DNA from: an uncultured Planctomycetaceae bacterium
Lineage (GTDB): Bacteria; Planctomycetota; Planctomycetia; Pirellulales; Pirellulaceae
NCBI GenBank assembly: GCA_937862885.1
Contig: CALMEE010000101.1
Span: forward strand, 34,011-98,010
Direction of reading: 5' to 3'
DNA: 64,000 nt
The notes below the pieces were generated by a model that searched no databases, was not told the origin of the DNA, and worked only from the letters and a program-made list of their open reading frames with translations. This document shows positions 9,996 to 19,391 of this stretch, piece by piece; position 1 is the stretch's first letter; each line of letters begins with the position of its first letter. A program made the translations under genes and the position numbers.

Positions 9996-11083
9996 TGCTC
10001 TCAGTTGCTCCTGTCGAGCGACTCCTTAATCTGCAGTGCAATCAACAGCAAAAACCAGTGACGATGAAGGGCAAGAATCTTCTCCCGTTGAAATTCATAC
10101 GCCAGCCACCAGCAAATTCCTTAAGAAGACGAAATCGTTGATATCATGCAGTTCAACGACATAAAATGAGAGACCATCAAAATCACGACTTCAAACACCA
10201 GTGAGTGATTCAGCCTAGCGCACACTTTTGACTGAAAAAAAATGGACTCGTCTCCGATCACACTAGGCCGACGACTGTTCGCAAAGCACAAGGCGGCAGT
10301 GGTTCTTTGCCGAAAGGTTAGTCCGATTATTTGCGGTGTCGGATCTTTGCGCGCATTCTTCGTTTCTTGCGTCCGATCTTTCGGCGACCTTTACCAGTTT
10401 TTTTTGTTCCCACTTGCAACCACTTTCCAAAAAAATTTGTTCAAATTCTCAAGCTCTAAAAAGACGAAACCATCGCAAGCGAGCAAAGAGATTTGCTGCC
10501 CCGAGGTGAGCCCTTTATCTTTATCGTGAGCGTCAATTGTACATCGACACCTACAACCAATCAAGGCAACCGCATTCTTTAGCAAGGCCAGCCACTAAGT
10601 GTAACTGGCGAGGCGTCTCGCCTTCGATGCCGCTGATATCGACACAAGCCGGTAGGATCGGTGGCATTTTGAGCCGAGAAAGAATGTACAAGCTTGAATA
10701 TCAGGTTGGCACGTCCCGGCAGCGGCTTTCACGTCAAAATGCAGGGAGTACGTTGGCTTGGAACCGTTGTTTAGTCGTTTCCAAGCCCGCCAGCTCAGAG
10801 ATAGCCTGGGCTAAGGCACCTCACTTGCCCAGAGCATGTTTCCGCCTCGCGCAACCACTCGATCTTGCCAACCTCGTGGATGCCGCTTGCATGATCGGTG
10901 GATATCCCCGATTCGAGCGCGCTTTAAGCCAATTTCAAATACGCAAAGCCGGACGATCTCGCTTGCCTGTGAGTTGGGCATGTTTCGTTTGCTCAACATT
11001 GCGTGGAACATAAACATGCCCCCCGATACCGCAATGCACAATATTCGCCTACGAAAACCAAGTTACACGCTGGATAACCAGCA
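9996..11083. other. 1.1-kb gene-poor stretch
   Basis: No frame here looks protein-like: the longest ORFs (10537-11013 plus, 10242-10529 plus) lack domain-like composition, membrane segments or a convincing ribosome-binding site. There are A/T homopolymers around 10396-10445. It could hold a decayed gene, a small RNA or long untranslated regions, but I see no specific signature. Confidence 0.5.
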
Positions 11084-12169
11084 TTAATTGATGACAAGTT
11101 CCAATGCAGTTTGGACTTGCTCGACTGAACTTCTGTCGGCAGTCTCAAATTTGAACTGGACCGTCTGCGTCAACCGCCCGCTAATTTGCTTACCCAATCG
11201 TTTATCGAATCGTGCCGTTCCTGCTCCACGTTGGGCAATCAGAGAGACTTTAAGTCCATCCTCTATCCAATCATCCATTTCGTACTTTGGCGCTAAATCG
11301 AAGTCGATGAAGCGCGAGTCTTCTGAACGCTTTTCGGCGGCGATCACGAGACTCGCTGCACGACGTTCAGGATGCTCGAATGTTCGCACATTCCAAGGCT
11401 TCTGAAACTGCACATTGGCGGGTTGGCTATTTGCCAAACCTCCAGTCTCGTCACCATGCTCATGCGCCTCCGTATCTTTATGGTTGTCGGGTTGGCTATC
11501 GGCTTCCAATGGAACAATGAGTTGTTTGATGAATCGTCCAATTGCACTTGGTTTAGGAGCGTATTGGGATTCTTCCAATGCTTTAAGCCTGCTCTCATCA
11601 TCCAAACTGAAGTACGATACGGCAATTTCCCCGCTTCGTCGCAAGCGCACTAACAAGCTAGACTTTAATAGTGCATCGCATTCCGCACGCAATTCCTTCA
11701 TTAGTTCTGTTTGATTTGCAGGTTGTCGTTGTGAGCTGTCGAAAGTGATCGTTTCCGTGTCAACTTTGACCACCACTTTGACCCTTTGTATCGTCTGGCG
11801 AATCTTAAATGTATCGTCATCGACACCTTCTACTTTCCATTTGATTCCGACCTCGAATTCACTGACGGCCGGTTGTCCGCTACCCGCCCTAATAACCATT
11901 AGTTCAGATTTTTGGCTCAGCTTAAGATTCAACTCATCCAATGGATACAACTCCCACTGGGCTCCTGCCCCGACATTTGGCTGCTGCTGTGCAGAGGCTG
12001 AATCAATCGAACCAATAAAACCAATCAACGAAATAAAAAACAACAGATAAACCACTGATTGCGCCAACGTGGACATCGACGTTACTACGACAGCCAAAAT
12101 CTGTCGCAACTCCGCGACGTCGCGCACATCCTCGGTCCAACAGTTATAAGCACTCCTGATATGCATCAC
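11084..12169 (-). CDS. secreted hypothetical protein, possibly DUF6263-like
   Basis: The ORF encodes up to 361 residues. A typical signal peptide begins at an internal ATG (12076): MSTLAQSVVYLLFFISLIGF, ending near ASAQ. The GTG at 12169 and ATG at 12166 have a better ribosome-binding site (AAAAGGA about 9 bases upstream), so translation may begin there with a long n-region. The mature protein is a beta-rich domain; the stretch VGIKWKVEGVDDD...TIQRVKVVVKVDTETITFDSS resembles the planctomycete DUF6263 pattern, an inference from memory. A His/Asp/Glu-rich linker (HKDTEAHEHGDE) splits it, and a second beta-rich part follows. Function unknown. It lies downstream of the small Gly-rich secreted gene on the same strand. 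Confidence 0.7.
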   Translation of the reverse strand: MMHIRSAYNCWTEDVRDVAELRQILAVVVTSMSTLAQSVVYLLFFISLIGFIGSIDSASAQQQPNVGAGAQWELYPLDELNLKLSQKSELMVIRAGSGQPAVSEFEVGIKWKVEGVDDDTFKIRQTIQRVKVVVKVDTETITFDSSQRQPANQTELMKELRAECDALLKSSLLVRLRRSGEIAVSYFSLDDESRLKALEESQYAPKPSAIGRFIKQLIVPLEADSQPDNHKDTEAHEHGDETGGLANSQPANVQFQKPWNVRTFEHPERRAASLVIAAEKRSEDSRFIDFDLAPKYEMDDWIEDGLKVSLIAQRGAGTARFDKRLGKQISGRLTQTVQFKFETADRSSVEQVQTALELVIN

Positions 12170-12289
12170 GCATGTTCCTTTTGAGATTCACGGGTTTGCG
12201 AACCCTACTTTTTCGCCGAGCAAATATTGGCATTGAAAAAACGAATTGAAAGTGTGCAGCGTCCGTCCCTCAATTCTTGCGTCGACGCA

Positions 12290-12304
12290 TTCAAACTCAC
12301 AATT
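12290..12304 (-). repeat. NCEFE-type intergenic motif, copy 1
   Basis: Read on the minus strand this is AAT TGT GAG TTT GAA. The same 15 bases, changed only at codon third positions, recur at 16127-16141 (plus) and 47077-47091 (minus). Here it lies between two minus-strand secreted-protein genes, inside an otherwise unconvincing ORF (12188-12484). Confidence 0.35.
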
Positions 12305-12398
12305 GCCGACGAATAAACCTCCAGCCCGTCCAATATCCAGACAACGGATGAAGTCATTTGACTTGGGAATCGTATGCAATAAATTCGCAGTCGCCAAC

Positions 12399-12818
12399 TC
12401 AAAACTGATATCGATAGGATTGTGGCTGGCTAGGCTTATCCGAAGTCGGAGGTGTCTCAGTTGCTCCTGAATGGATGCCTCCATTTCGATATTGTTGATA
12501 GACGTCGTTCAATTGCTGTGTCCTGCTAGTTGGAGTCGCAGCTAATGACGATGCCGGTACCAGTATTTTAACATAGCGGATTCGGTACCCTGTGTTGCCT
12601 TGGCCGCACCCATAACCTCCGCGACCGCGCTGCGTGAGGCAATCGTGCTCCAAGCAGTAACCCAAACAGGGATTAGCGTCACTGTAGGGATCGCCTTGGT
12701 AACCACCCCCCCATCCAGAATACCCTGAGCCGCCATAATATCCAAATTGGCCATACGCCGACGCACACAAACACACACTTACCAAAAACGGGAGCGAACC
12801 TGAAATTATTCGATACAT
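12399..12818 (-). CDS. small Gly/Tyr-rich secreted protein
   Basis: This 139-residue protein has a clear signal peptide (MYRIISGSLPFLVSVCLCAS, cleavage near AYG-Q), then a Gly/Tyr-rich segment (FGYYGGSGYSGWGGGYQG) and a Cys-containing patch (CLGYCLEHDCLTQRGRGGYGC). The C-terminal part is polar and rich in Q, S and P. I do not recognise a domain. Gly-rich repeats with clustered cysteines suggest a structural, surface or cell-envelope protein stabilised by disulfides. It sits just downstream of another Gly-rich secreted protein on the same strand, separated by a strong terminator at 12901-12930, so it is probably a separate transcription unit. Confidence 0.65.
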   Translation of the reverse strand: MYRIISGSLPFLVSVCLCASAYGQFGYYGGSGYSGWGGGYQGDPYSDANPCLGYCLEHDCLTQRGRGGYGCGQGNTGYRIRYVKILVPASSLAATPTSRTQQLNDVYQQYRNGGIHSGATETPPTSDKPSQPQSYRYQF

Positions 12819-12900
12819 GTTGAGGCCTTTAAAAAAATATAGACACGTTGAGCAATACCCGATACCAGTAGATTAAACTCGCCAATTGTCAAAAGCAAGC

Positions 12901-12930
12901 AAAAAAAAAGCTCGGCACTGACGCCGAGCT
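12901..12930 (-). terminator. intrinsic terminator
   Basis: On the minus strand: perfect 8-base stem AGCTCGGC / GCCGAGCT with a 6-base loop, followed by nine Ts. It lies 51 bases after the stop of the 413-residue secreted protein gene and should end its transcript. Confidence 0.9.
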
Positions 12931-12981
12931 ACTTCGTTTATAAATTCAAGTCAAGCTTTTGCCTAAGCCAGAACCCCAACC

Positions 12982-14223
12982 TTACCGTGCTGGACTTGGA
13001 GGTGGTGGTGGAGGTGGTGGTGGTAGGGGAGCTCGTGGACGCCGACTGATACTGTCAGCGATTTCCGTGATTGCCCAAGCTGCGATACCCAATCCGAGAA
13101 GGTCAAAAAATCCACCAAAACCGCCGCCGAATCCGCCGCCACCGCCAAACCCGCCGCCGCAGCCACCGAATCCGCCACCGAAATTACCACATCCACCGTA
13201 GCAATCTCCGAAACCGACTTGTTCAGTTACAGCAACAGTCTGCTCAACCATGGGCTCGCAGGCAGCCGGCTCGGTCAAAACCACGCAACAATCATGTGAT
13301 CCATAGACGTCTTGATTAGCAGCAAGCGTTCCAACACCTAATACTACAGGCGAACTTTGTACGAACGCATCATGTTCCACGACCTCAACGCACATCGCTG
13401 CATTGCCTGATGGTCCGGCGGAAACAAAATCGTAGACACCTGGAGCAACGTTTGCGAATGAAAACTCGCCACTGGCACTCAATGGTGCTTGTCGGTAAAT
13501 CTGACCACCAGCAAATAAAGCCACCGAATTTTGAGAAAGATCATAGCGTGATACTTCATCAATCCAATCAAGCGCGGCAATACGCCCGTGCATGCTACCA
13601 TCAGCTCGCAGAGCAACTCGGTTCGAGTACTGCCGAACTGGCAAGGCATCGATTGCTGGATCAACTAAATATGAATATGTTGCACCGACGTATTCCGAAT
13701 TCAACATCTCTCGCGCTGGTCCGATATTGGTACCACCAACCGCTACAACATCCATTTGAATTTCAGACTCATCAACTGCATCGCCAACCGAGGTAACATA
13801 AACACCCATAGCCGAAACCGCTTGATCCGAGGAAGCGATGAATGTGTAAGAACCAGGCTGCACGCCTTGGAATCGATAAACGCCAGCATGATCGGTTACA
13901 GACGATGCCACCACAACTCCGCGTCGATTCAGGGTCACTCGCATATCACGAGCGCCAACGCGAACACCTTCTTCCATAATCGCCACGCGTCCGTTGATGC
14001 CATCTCCACTGTCAATTCGAAGAACAGGTGAAGAGGTGGATGAAACGTCCACAGCCACGGACTCAGCCATTGGAAGAGACTCCACATAGACTGACTCAAC
14101 CGCAGCAGCTTCGTCGTAGATATCCTGACTGATATACCGCTGCGCGGAGACCGCGGCAGTCACAACCAGCGGGAGCACGAATACGTAGCTCGCTAATTTG
14201 AGTGTTTGAAAAAGTTCTTTCAT
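12982..14223 (-). CDS. secreted two-repeat beta-sandwich protein with Gly-rich and poly-Pro tail
   Basis: This 413-residue protein has a signal peptide at residues 1-27 (ending VTAAVSAQ). Two segments resemble carboxypeptidase-regulatory-like/SdrD-B beta-sandwich repeats: about 75-130 (INGRVAIMEEG ... HAGVYRFQGVQPGSYTF) and about 212-272 (MHGRIAALDW ... GEFSFANVAPGVYDF). Then come a Cys-containing stretch, a Gly-rich run with GGCGNFGGG-type repeats (about 335-372), a hydrophobic helix (LLGLGIAAWAITEIAD) and a run of nine prolines before SPAR. The layout suggests an envelope-anchored surface protein whose beta domains face outward; this is inference. It is followed by a strong intrinsic terminator, so it is probably monocistronic. 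Confidence 0.75.
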   Translation of the reverse strand: MKELFQTLKLASYVFVLPLVVTAAVSAQRYISQDIYDEAAAVESVYVESLPMAESVAVDVSSTSSPVLRIDSGDGINGRVAIMEEGVRVGARDMRVTLNRRGVVVASSVTDHAGVYRFQGVQPGSYTFIASSDQAVSAMGVYVTSVGDAVDESEIQMDVVAVGGTNIGPAREMLNSEYVGATYSYLVDPAIDALPVRQYSNRVALRADGSMHGRIAALDWIDEVSRYDLSQNSVALFAGGQIYRQAPLSASGEFSFANVAPGVYDFVSAGPSGNAAMCVEVVEHDAFVQSSPVVLGVGTLAANQDVYGSHDCCVVLTEPAACEPMVEQTVAVTEQVGFGDCYGGCGNFGGGFGGCGGGFGGGGGFGGGFGGFFDLLGLGIAAWAITEIADSISRRPRAPLPPPPPPPPPSPAR

Positions 14224-14552
14224 GTTGCTAATCTCGCAAAGCGGGGTGAACGAGGGATCGGTAAATTCTTACGCGCGAAAATTCCGCTATGTACACAGTT
14301 ATAAATTCGCTGCATTCAAGTGTCAAGCGTTCCAATTGCCAAATTTGGATAATTTAGGTTATTTGAACTAGCCCCAGTTTTCAGCAGAAAACCAAAACTC
14401 GCTACTGATACTAATTGCTGTCAATACGGTTTTTAAGCCAAAAAATACTCAAATTAAAGGTTTAACCGCAATTTATTCGCTAAACCGTATATGTTTTAAC
14501 CCCTGCAGCACTTTGGACGTTGATTTAGCTCCACGCTCTGCTTAATTCTCTC
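14224..14552. other. AT-rich intergenic region
   Basis: This is the upstream region of the 413-residue secreted protein gene and the 3' side of thiG. It is AT-rich, with a loose inverted pair ATACGGTTT (14425-14433) / AAACCGTAT (14482-14490) that could form a long hairpin or bind a regulator. No gene is evident. Confidence 0.35.
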
Positions 14553-15446
14553 TTATTGTTCAGATTCGTTGACCAGCCATTTGGCGATTTGACCATGTTC
14601 TGGACTACTAGCTGAACCATAGCGCGACTTTCCCATTCGTTGAGACATGCGTGCAAGGAACCCGGATTCGCTGGCCGCTCGCATCGCCTGTGCCATCAAG
14701 ACTGGATAAGTGGCTTTCGCCACGGCGGAATTTAACAGCACAGCGTCCGCACCAAGCTCCATTGCAATCGTAACGTCGCTGGCAGTACCGATCCCCGCAT
14801 CAACGACGACGGGAAATTCTGAGTCGTCATTCTTGAGCAACTCTAAGATCAACTGCAGATTGTGAGGGTTTGCAATTCCCAAACCTGATCCTATCGGGCT
14901 GCCTGCCGGCATGACGGCGACGGCACCGGCCGTTTTCAGCTTCTTGGCGATTATTGGATCGTCACTTGTGTAACAAAGTACTTGAAAGCCATCACGGACG
15001 AGTCGTTCAGTTGCCCTCAGCGTCTCGACTGGGTCTGGCAACAATGTACGGTTATCTCCTAGCACTTCCAATTTGACCCACTTTGCTCCGGGATTATTGA
15101 GCCGCAATAAGATCTCCCGCCCCATACGCGCACATCGCACTGCGGTATCCGCATCATAACATCCGGCCGTGTTGGGGAGTAAAATATATCGGTTGGTATC
15201 AATGTAGTCGAGAATGTTTCTTCCATCGCTGTCATGCAGTTTCTCGCGTCTCACGGCGACCGTCACACATTCCGCACCCGACGCATGCAATGCCTCACGC
15301 ATTACTTCAAATGAGCTATAGCGGCCCGAACCCAGAATCAATCGGCTGCGCAGTTCAAAACTTCCGATGCGAAGTAACGGAAGGTCGCGGGTGTGCAGGT
15401 CTTGATTCAATTCTGACTCGCTGAGGATCTCGCGCATCGTGCTCAT
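14553..15446 (-). CDS. thiG: thiazole synthase ThiG
   Basis: This 297-residue TIM-barrel enzyme forms the thiazole phosphate moiety of thiamine from 1-deoxyxylulose 5-phosphate, dehydroglycine and sulfur carried on ThiS. Family hallmarks are visible: [12 protein letters not shown], the Schiff-base lysine in WVKLEVLGD (K125), [13 protein letters not shown] and [12 protein letters not shown], and the phosphate-binding LLNSAVAKA. An N-terminal extension of about 25 residues precedes the usual start of the barrel. It follows thiS by 8 bases; the Gly codons at the end of thiS (GGAGG) lie 12 bases before the ATG and probably serve as its ribosome-binding site. An in-frame ATG at codon 4 is an alternative start. 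Confidence 0.95.
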   Translation of the reverse strand: MSTMREILSESELNQDLHTRDLPLLRIGSFELRSRLILGSGRYSSFEVMREALHASGAECVTVAVRREKLHDSDGRNILDYIDTNRYILLPNTAGCYDADTAVRCARMGREILLRLNNPGAKWVKLEVLGDNRTLLPDPVETLRATERLVRDGFQVLCYTSDDPIIAKKLKTAGAVAVMPAGSPIGSGLGIANPHNLQLILELLKNDDSEFPVVVDAGIGTASDVTIAMELGADAVLLNSAVAKATYPVLMAQAMRAASESGFLARMSQRMGKSRYGSASSPEHGQIAKWLVNESEQ

Positions 15447-15454
15447 CTTTACTA

Positions 15455-15688
15455 CTAGCCTCCCCCTGCTAACGTGACAACTTCGACTTTGTTCGACTCC
15501 CTCAATGTACAGAAAGCGTGTCGATCGGCAACGATTAATTCACCGTCGATCTCAACAGCCACAGCCGACCCAACCTTCAAGTGCTTTAACAAGTCCGCTA
15601 CCGTCGTCCCGCAATTCACGCGGTGGGGCCGCCCGTTAAGCAAGAACTCGAAGCTGCCGTCGCCTTGTATTTCGTTGGAGGAGTTCAT
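15455..15688 (-). CDS. thiS: sulfur carrier protein ThiS
   Basis: This is a small ubiquitin-fold protein of 77 residues from the ATG at 15688 (an upstream in-frame ATG at 15736 would add 16 residues unlike the family). It ends in VVTLAGGG, giving the C-terminal Gly-Gly that is adenylated and converted to thiocarboxylate before sulfur is delivered to Thi[11 protein letters not shown] and the [12 protein letters not shown] helix match the family. It is translationally linked with thiG downstream. I searched the upstream region for a TPP riboswitch (CTGAGA and the conserved P2/P4 segments) and did not see one. Confidence 0.92.
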   Translation of the reverse strand: MNSSNEIQGDGSFEFLLNGRPHRVNCGTTVADLLKHLKVGSAVAVEIDGELIVADRHAFCTLRESNKVEVVTLAGGG

Positions 15689-16172
15689 TATGTTATGTGT
15701 TTTCTTCAAATGCCGATCTACTGCCCGACACAACATTGATTCTTATTGATACCTACGCTCGGGTTTCACGTAATTCGAGTCAACTTCGGAACAGCACGGC
15801 CGGCGGTGATTTCAACCAGCACTCCAACTAACGCCACAATGTCCTATGATATGCTTCAGGCAAAAATGCAATTGTTGAAGCGAAGGCCGCAAACCTGGCC
15901 GGAAACTGTAAGTTGCACTCGAAAGATTATAGACATTAGCTTAGCCGTCGTACAATTGATTCGCTAACGCCCGTTTCTTGCCGATTGAGTCAAAGAGACG
16001 CGCACTGTCATTTTTCACGTTCGCCAGGCACGATCAGCGGATATCCAGCAACGCAAAGAAACCGCTGGCCCTTCGTCAGCAACATCCGTGATGCGAATCG
16101 ACGGAATACAGGGCAATGTCCTCGGCAATTGCGAATTCGAAATTCATTCACCTACGCAACATGGACGTTTGC
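15689..16172. other. intergenic region upstream of thiS
   Basis: No established gene and no TPP riboswitch signature. A short plus-strand frame (16091-16210, 39 codons, MRIDGIQGNVLGNCEFEIHS...) runs into the convergent end of the RND permease gene. It contains the recurring NCEFE motif but has no ribosome-binding site that I can see. Confidence 0.4.
16127..16141 (+). repeat. NCEFE-type intergenic motif, copy 2
   Basis: Reads AAT TGC GAA TTC GAA. It differs from the copies at 12290-12304 and 47077-47091 only at synonymous third positions. It lies in the 484-base gap between thiS and the RND permease gene. Confidence 0.35.
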
Positions 16173-19100
16173 TCAATCCGCAACACTTCCAGCGGTCGGC
16201 TGAAGCTTAGCCGTACTGGATAGGTGAAATACCGGCGGTCGTGTTCGCCATGCAGCGTCGGTCGTCTGTGGCCGATACATCAAAGCGTATGCGGAAGGTA
16301 TTAGCACCAGCGCCAATAGCGTGGCGCCTAAGATTCCTCCGGAAATTGCAACCGCTAATGGCGGCCAAAATGCACCGCCAGCCAAGATCAAGGGCAAGAA
16401 ACCAGCAGTCGTAGTCAGTGTCGTTGCGAGTATGTGGCGCGTCGAACGCATTACGACTTCGCGAATCGCTCCACGGTCACCCGTCCTGGCTTGTGCATCA
16501 CCGCGGATCGCCGCCAAAACGACAATCGAGTCATTAATTGCAACACCGATCAATCCCATCGTTCCCACAATCGCCATGAAGCCAAATGGAAAACCATAAA
16601 GCCACAATGCCCCCATGCTGAGTCCGACTGATAAGAAGGCGACGATACCGATTAGCGACATCAACCGAAACGACTTAAAGGATAAGACCAAGGTGGCCAG
16701 CATCAATACCAAAAGTACTCCGACATTGGCCATCAAGTTCCCAATCGCATCGTCTCGTTTTGCGGTCTCTCCGGCGTATTTTATTTGATAGCCCTGTGGC
16801 AGGTTAAATCCCGAAGCTGCCAACCGCTGCTGAAAATCAGAAAGGATCGGGGCCGTTAATTCGCCTGCTAGAATAAATCCCTGCACCTCGTTCATGCGTC
16901 GACCATTGAGGCGCGGAATACCAGCCGGTTCAGCCTTTAACCCCATACTGCCCATGGTTGAAAGGGGGATCCCAATGAACTCAGGGCGTGTTCGATTTCC
17001 GGCTTGCTGCCCACGATTTCCAGCAGCCGCAGTAGTTGCCTCAAAATTCAATAGATTCAGCGTCGCAACGCGATTCAGGTTACCGCGATCCTGATCGCCG
17101 ATCCGTACGCGAATCGGCAATTCTTCAGTACCTTCCAAAATCGATCCGCCGACGGCTCCCTCTAGCGTTTCATTGAGCTGGTTGGCAATTCTTGTGTGGT
17201 TCAATCCAAGTTGTCGCGTCAACCCTTCATCGACATCGAAACTCACCTTCGGCAACGCCTCACTCAGTTCGGAACGCGTATTGATGACCCGCGGGGTTTC
17301 GCACAAGTGAAGTCGTACCTCGTCCCCCAATCTTTGCAGTTCGTCGATGTCAGGCCCGAAAATTTGCACTTCGATCGGAGCATAGAATGGCGGTCCCTGT
17401 TCTAATTGCCGTACCAATAACAACGACTGCGGATAAAGTTGCTGGAGTTTATGCTGCCAGTTTCGTACAAATTCAACCGTCGCTCCAGCCGTATTTCGTT
17501 GCACAATCGCCTGTGCGTAACGCGGTGAGTTTTTTCGGCTCGGCACCAAGTTGTAATAGAAAACTGGGACACTCTCGCCAATGAACCAATGAACGTTGAC
17601 CACACTCGGATCGCGCTGTAGTTCCTCACTGATTAATTCCGTCAGCGCGATTGATTCCTGAAGCGAAGCGGCCGATCCCAATTCCACTTCCACGTGAACC
17701 TGATCTCGCTCCGCCGGCGGGAAAAACTGCAGCGGCAGTCGCGTGGCGGCCACGAACCCAGCTACGGGCAATGCCAACGATAGTACGACACCCAGAGCCG
17801 GACGGGCCAACAAGGAGGCAATACAGCGGTCCCATATGACACTGAGACGATGACTGGAAAATCCATCGGTCCACCAACTTGTGCGCTTCACACGCTCGGC
17901 AGATCCAATTGCCGCCAACGCCGGTATGATCGTCATAGCCAATAGAAATGACGAAAAGATTGCCAAGATGACGCTGATCGCGATCGCCCCTACGAACTCG
18001 CCCGCCGGACCAGGCATTAAGGCAATTGGTGCAAACGCGAATGCCGTAGTCAATGTGGAACCCAGCAACGGAACCGCCAACAGCCGAACCGTATTGGACA
18101 CAGATTGCAGTGCTGGAATTCCTTTCTTCAGTTCCTGATTGATCTCGTCGACGACAACGATCGCGTTGTCGATCAACAAGCCCAAAGCAATGATGAGCCC
18201 GGTCACCGACATTTGATGGATGGGTATGTCCAATAATCGCAATAATGATATGACCATCAGCGACACAAGCGGCAGTGCAGACCCAACAATCAAGGCTGAG
18301 CGCCAACCCATAATGATGAAAATGACGAGAAAAACAGCAAACCCACCGAGAAACAAATTTCCAACCAGCGACGCAAGTCGTGTTTGCACATAAGGCGCTT
18401 GGTGAAAGACAAGTTCCAGTTCTAATCCGCCCGGCAATTCGGCACGTATTTCGTCCAATAATTCAAGGGCCTGATGCGACCACCGATCGATGCGAAAATC
18501 ATTCCGCACCAACGCACCGATAACAACGCCCCTACTGCCACTGATGGTCGCCATGGTGGCGGGGGGATCGAGTTCGGCTCTCTCAATACGGGCCAGCTCC
18601 CCCAGTTGAATGATTACTCCATCATCGTTAACACGGATCGGGGTCTGAGCCAGGCGCAACAAGGACTCGATATCGCCACTGACTTCCAATAGCAAATTGC
18701 CATCCGGCGTGCGGATCTGACCAGCAGATTGCTTGGAGTCGCTTGCCCCGATCTGTGCGGATATATCGGCAGCCGTCAGCGCGAGTGCGGTGGCGTCTTC
18801 CGGATTCACTGTGACCAAAATCTCCTCTTGAGGATCGCCAAACAATTCGGTTTTTTCGGTTCCCGGTAACTCGCGCAACCGCTCCTGCACAAATCGCGCC
18901 CAGCGTGCCAGAGCAGCTGGACTGGCGGGCGCCTTCGTTTGCCATTTCAACCCCACTAGCATGGCGAAAGCTTTGATTTCAATCTGATCAAATTCTGGTC
19001 GGCTCGCTTGTGGAGGAAGATACGCTTGAGCATCATCGACTTTTCCACGAACTTTCGACCAGATTGCGGGTGCTTCAGCCGCCGTGACGGAATCCAACAA

Positions 19101-19391
19101 CTCGATTTGAATAAATGAAACCCCCAACCGACTGGTCGAGCGTATTTCTTTCACCTGCTGAATTTGTTTGATTTCGTCTTCAATCTTTTCGGTCACCAGC
19201 GTTTCTACCAACCTGGCGTCAACACCGGGCAACCTTGTCGTAACGTTGGCCGCTCGTGGCGCCAGCTCCGGATCTTCCAACCGTGGCATCACTACCATCG
19301 ACGACAGCCCGGAAACCAATATCAAGCAAATCGCCAACATGAGTAAACGGCGATCTCGGAAGAACAAAGTCGAAAATGATTGCCGAGTCAC
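16173..19391 (-). CDS. RND efflux permease (operon 1)
   Basis: This inner-membrane resistance-nodulation-division permease has 1072 residues, with the usual two halves, each with a large periplasmic loop. The first helix is followed by MVVMPRLEDPEL. The central helix with the proton-relay acidic residues reads GLLIDNAIVVVDEINQE, and the matching helix in the second half reads GVAINDSIVVLAAI. The gene starts at a GTG that overlaps the TGA of the upstream adaptor gene (GTGA, 19388-19391), so the two are translationally coupled. Substrate unknown; a TetR regulator heads the operon, suggesting response to a toxic compound. No outer-membrane TolC-like gene is in the window. It is only distantly similar to the second RND permease at 29.3 kb. 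Confidence 0.93.
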   Translation of the reverse strand: MTRQSFSTLFFRDRRLLMLAICLILVSGLSSMVVMPRLEDPELAPRAANVTTRLPGVDARLVETLVTEKIEDEIKQIQQVKEIRSTSRLGVSFIQIELLDSVTAAEAPAIWSKVRGKVDDAQAYLPPQASRPEFDQIEIKAFAMLVGLKWQTKAPASPAALARWARFVQERLRELPGTEKTELFGDPQEEILVTVNPEDATALALTAADISAQIGASDSKQSAGQIRTPDGNLLLEVSGDIESLLRLAQTPIRVNDDGVIIQLGELARIERAELDPPATMATISGSRGVVIGALVRNDFRIDRWSHQALELLDEIRAELPGGLELELVFHQAPYVQTRLASLVGNLFLGGFAVFLVIFIIMGWRSALIVGSALPLVSLMVISLLRLLDIPIHQMSVTGLIIALGLLIDNAIVVVDEINQELKKGIPALQSVSNTVRLLAVPLLGSTLTTAFAFAPIALMPGPAGEFVGAIAISVILAIFSSFLLAMTIIPALAAIGSAERVKRTSWWTDGFSSHRLSVIWDRCIASLLARPALGVVLSLALPVAGFVAATRLPLQFFPPAERDQVHVEVELGSAASLQESIALTELISEELQRDPSVVNVHWFIGESVPVFYYNLVPSRKNSPRYAQAIVQRNTAGATVEFVRNWQHKLQQLYPQSLLLVRQLEQGPPFYAPIEVQIFGPDIDELQRLGDEVRLHLCETPRVINTRSELSEALPKVSFDVDEGLTRQLGLNHTRIANQLNETLEGAVGGSILEGTEELPIRVRIGDQDRGNLNRVATLNLLNFEATTAAAGNRGQQAGNRTRPEFIGIPLSTMGSMGLKAEPAGIPRLNGRRMNEVQGFILAGELTAPILSDFQQRLAASGFNLPQGYQIKYAGETAKRDDAIGNLMANVGVLLVLMLATLVLSFKSFRLMSLIGIVAFLSVGLSMGALWLYGFPFGFMAIVGTMGLIGVAINDSIVVLAAIRGDAQARTGDRGAIREVVMRSTRHILATTLTTTAGFLPLILAGGAFWPPLAVAISGGILGATLLALVLIPSAYALMYRPQTTDAAWRTRPPVFHLSSTAKLQPTAGSVAD

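Noticed and set aside
10537..11013. 158-codon plus-strand ORF in the 1.1-kb gap
   Set aside because: No domain, no ribosome-binding site and a residue composition like translated non-coding DNA.
12188..12484. 98-codon minus-strand ORF between two secreted-protein genes
   Set aside because: It overlaps the real 139-residue gene in another frame and lacks a start signal. Only the NCEFE motif in it is noteworthy.
15689..16172. TPP riboswitch upstream of thiS
   Set aside because: I looked for CTGAGA and the conserved second stem on the minus strand and found neither.
17626..18306. 226-codon minus-strand ORF within the first RND permease
   Set aside because: Out-of-frame shadow of the permease gene, which has full-length family motifs.
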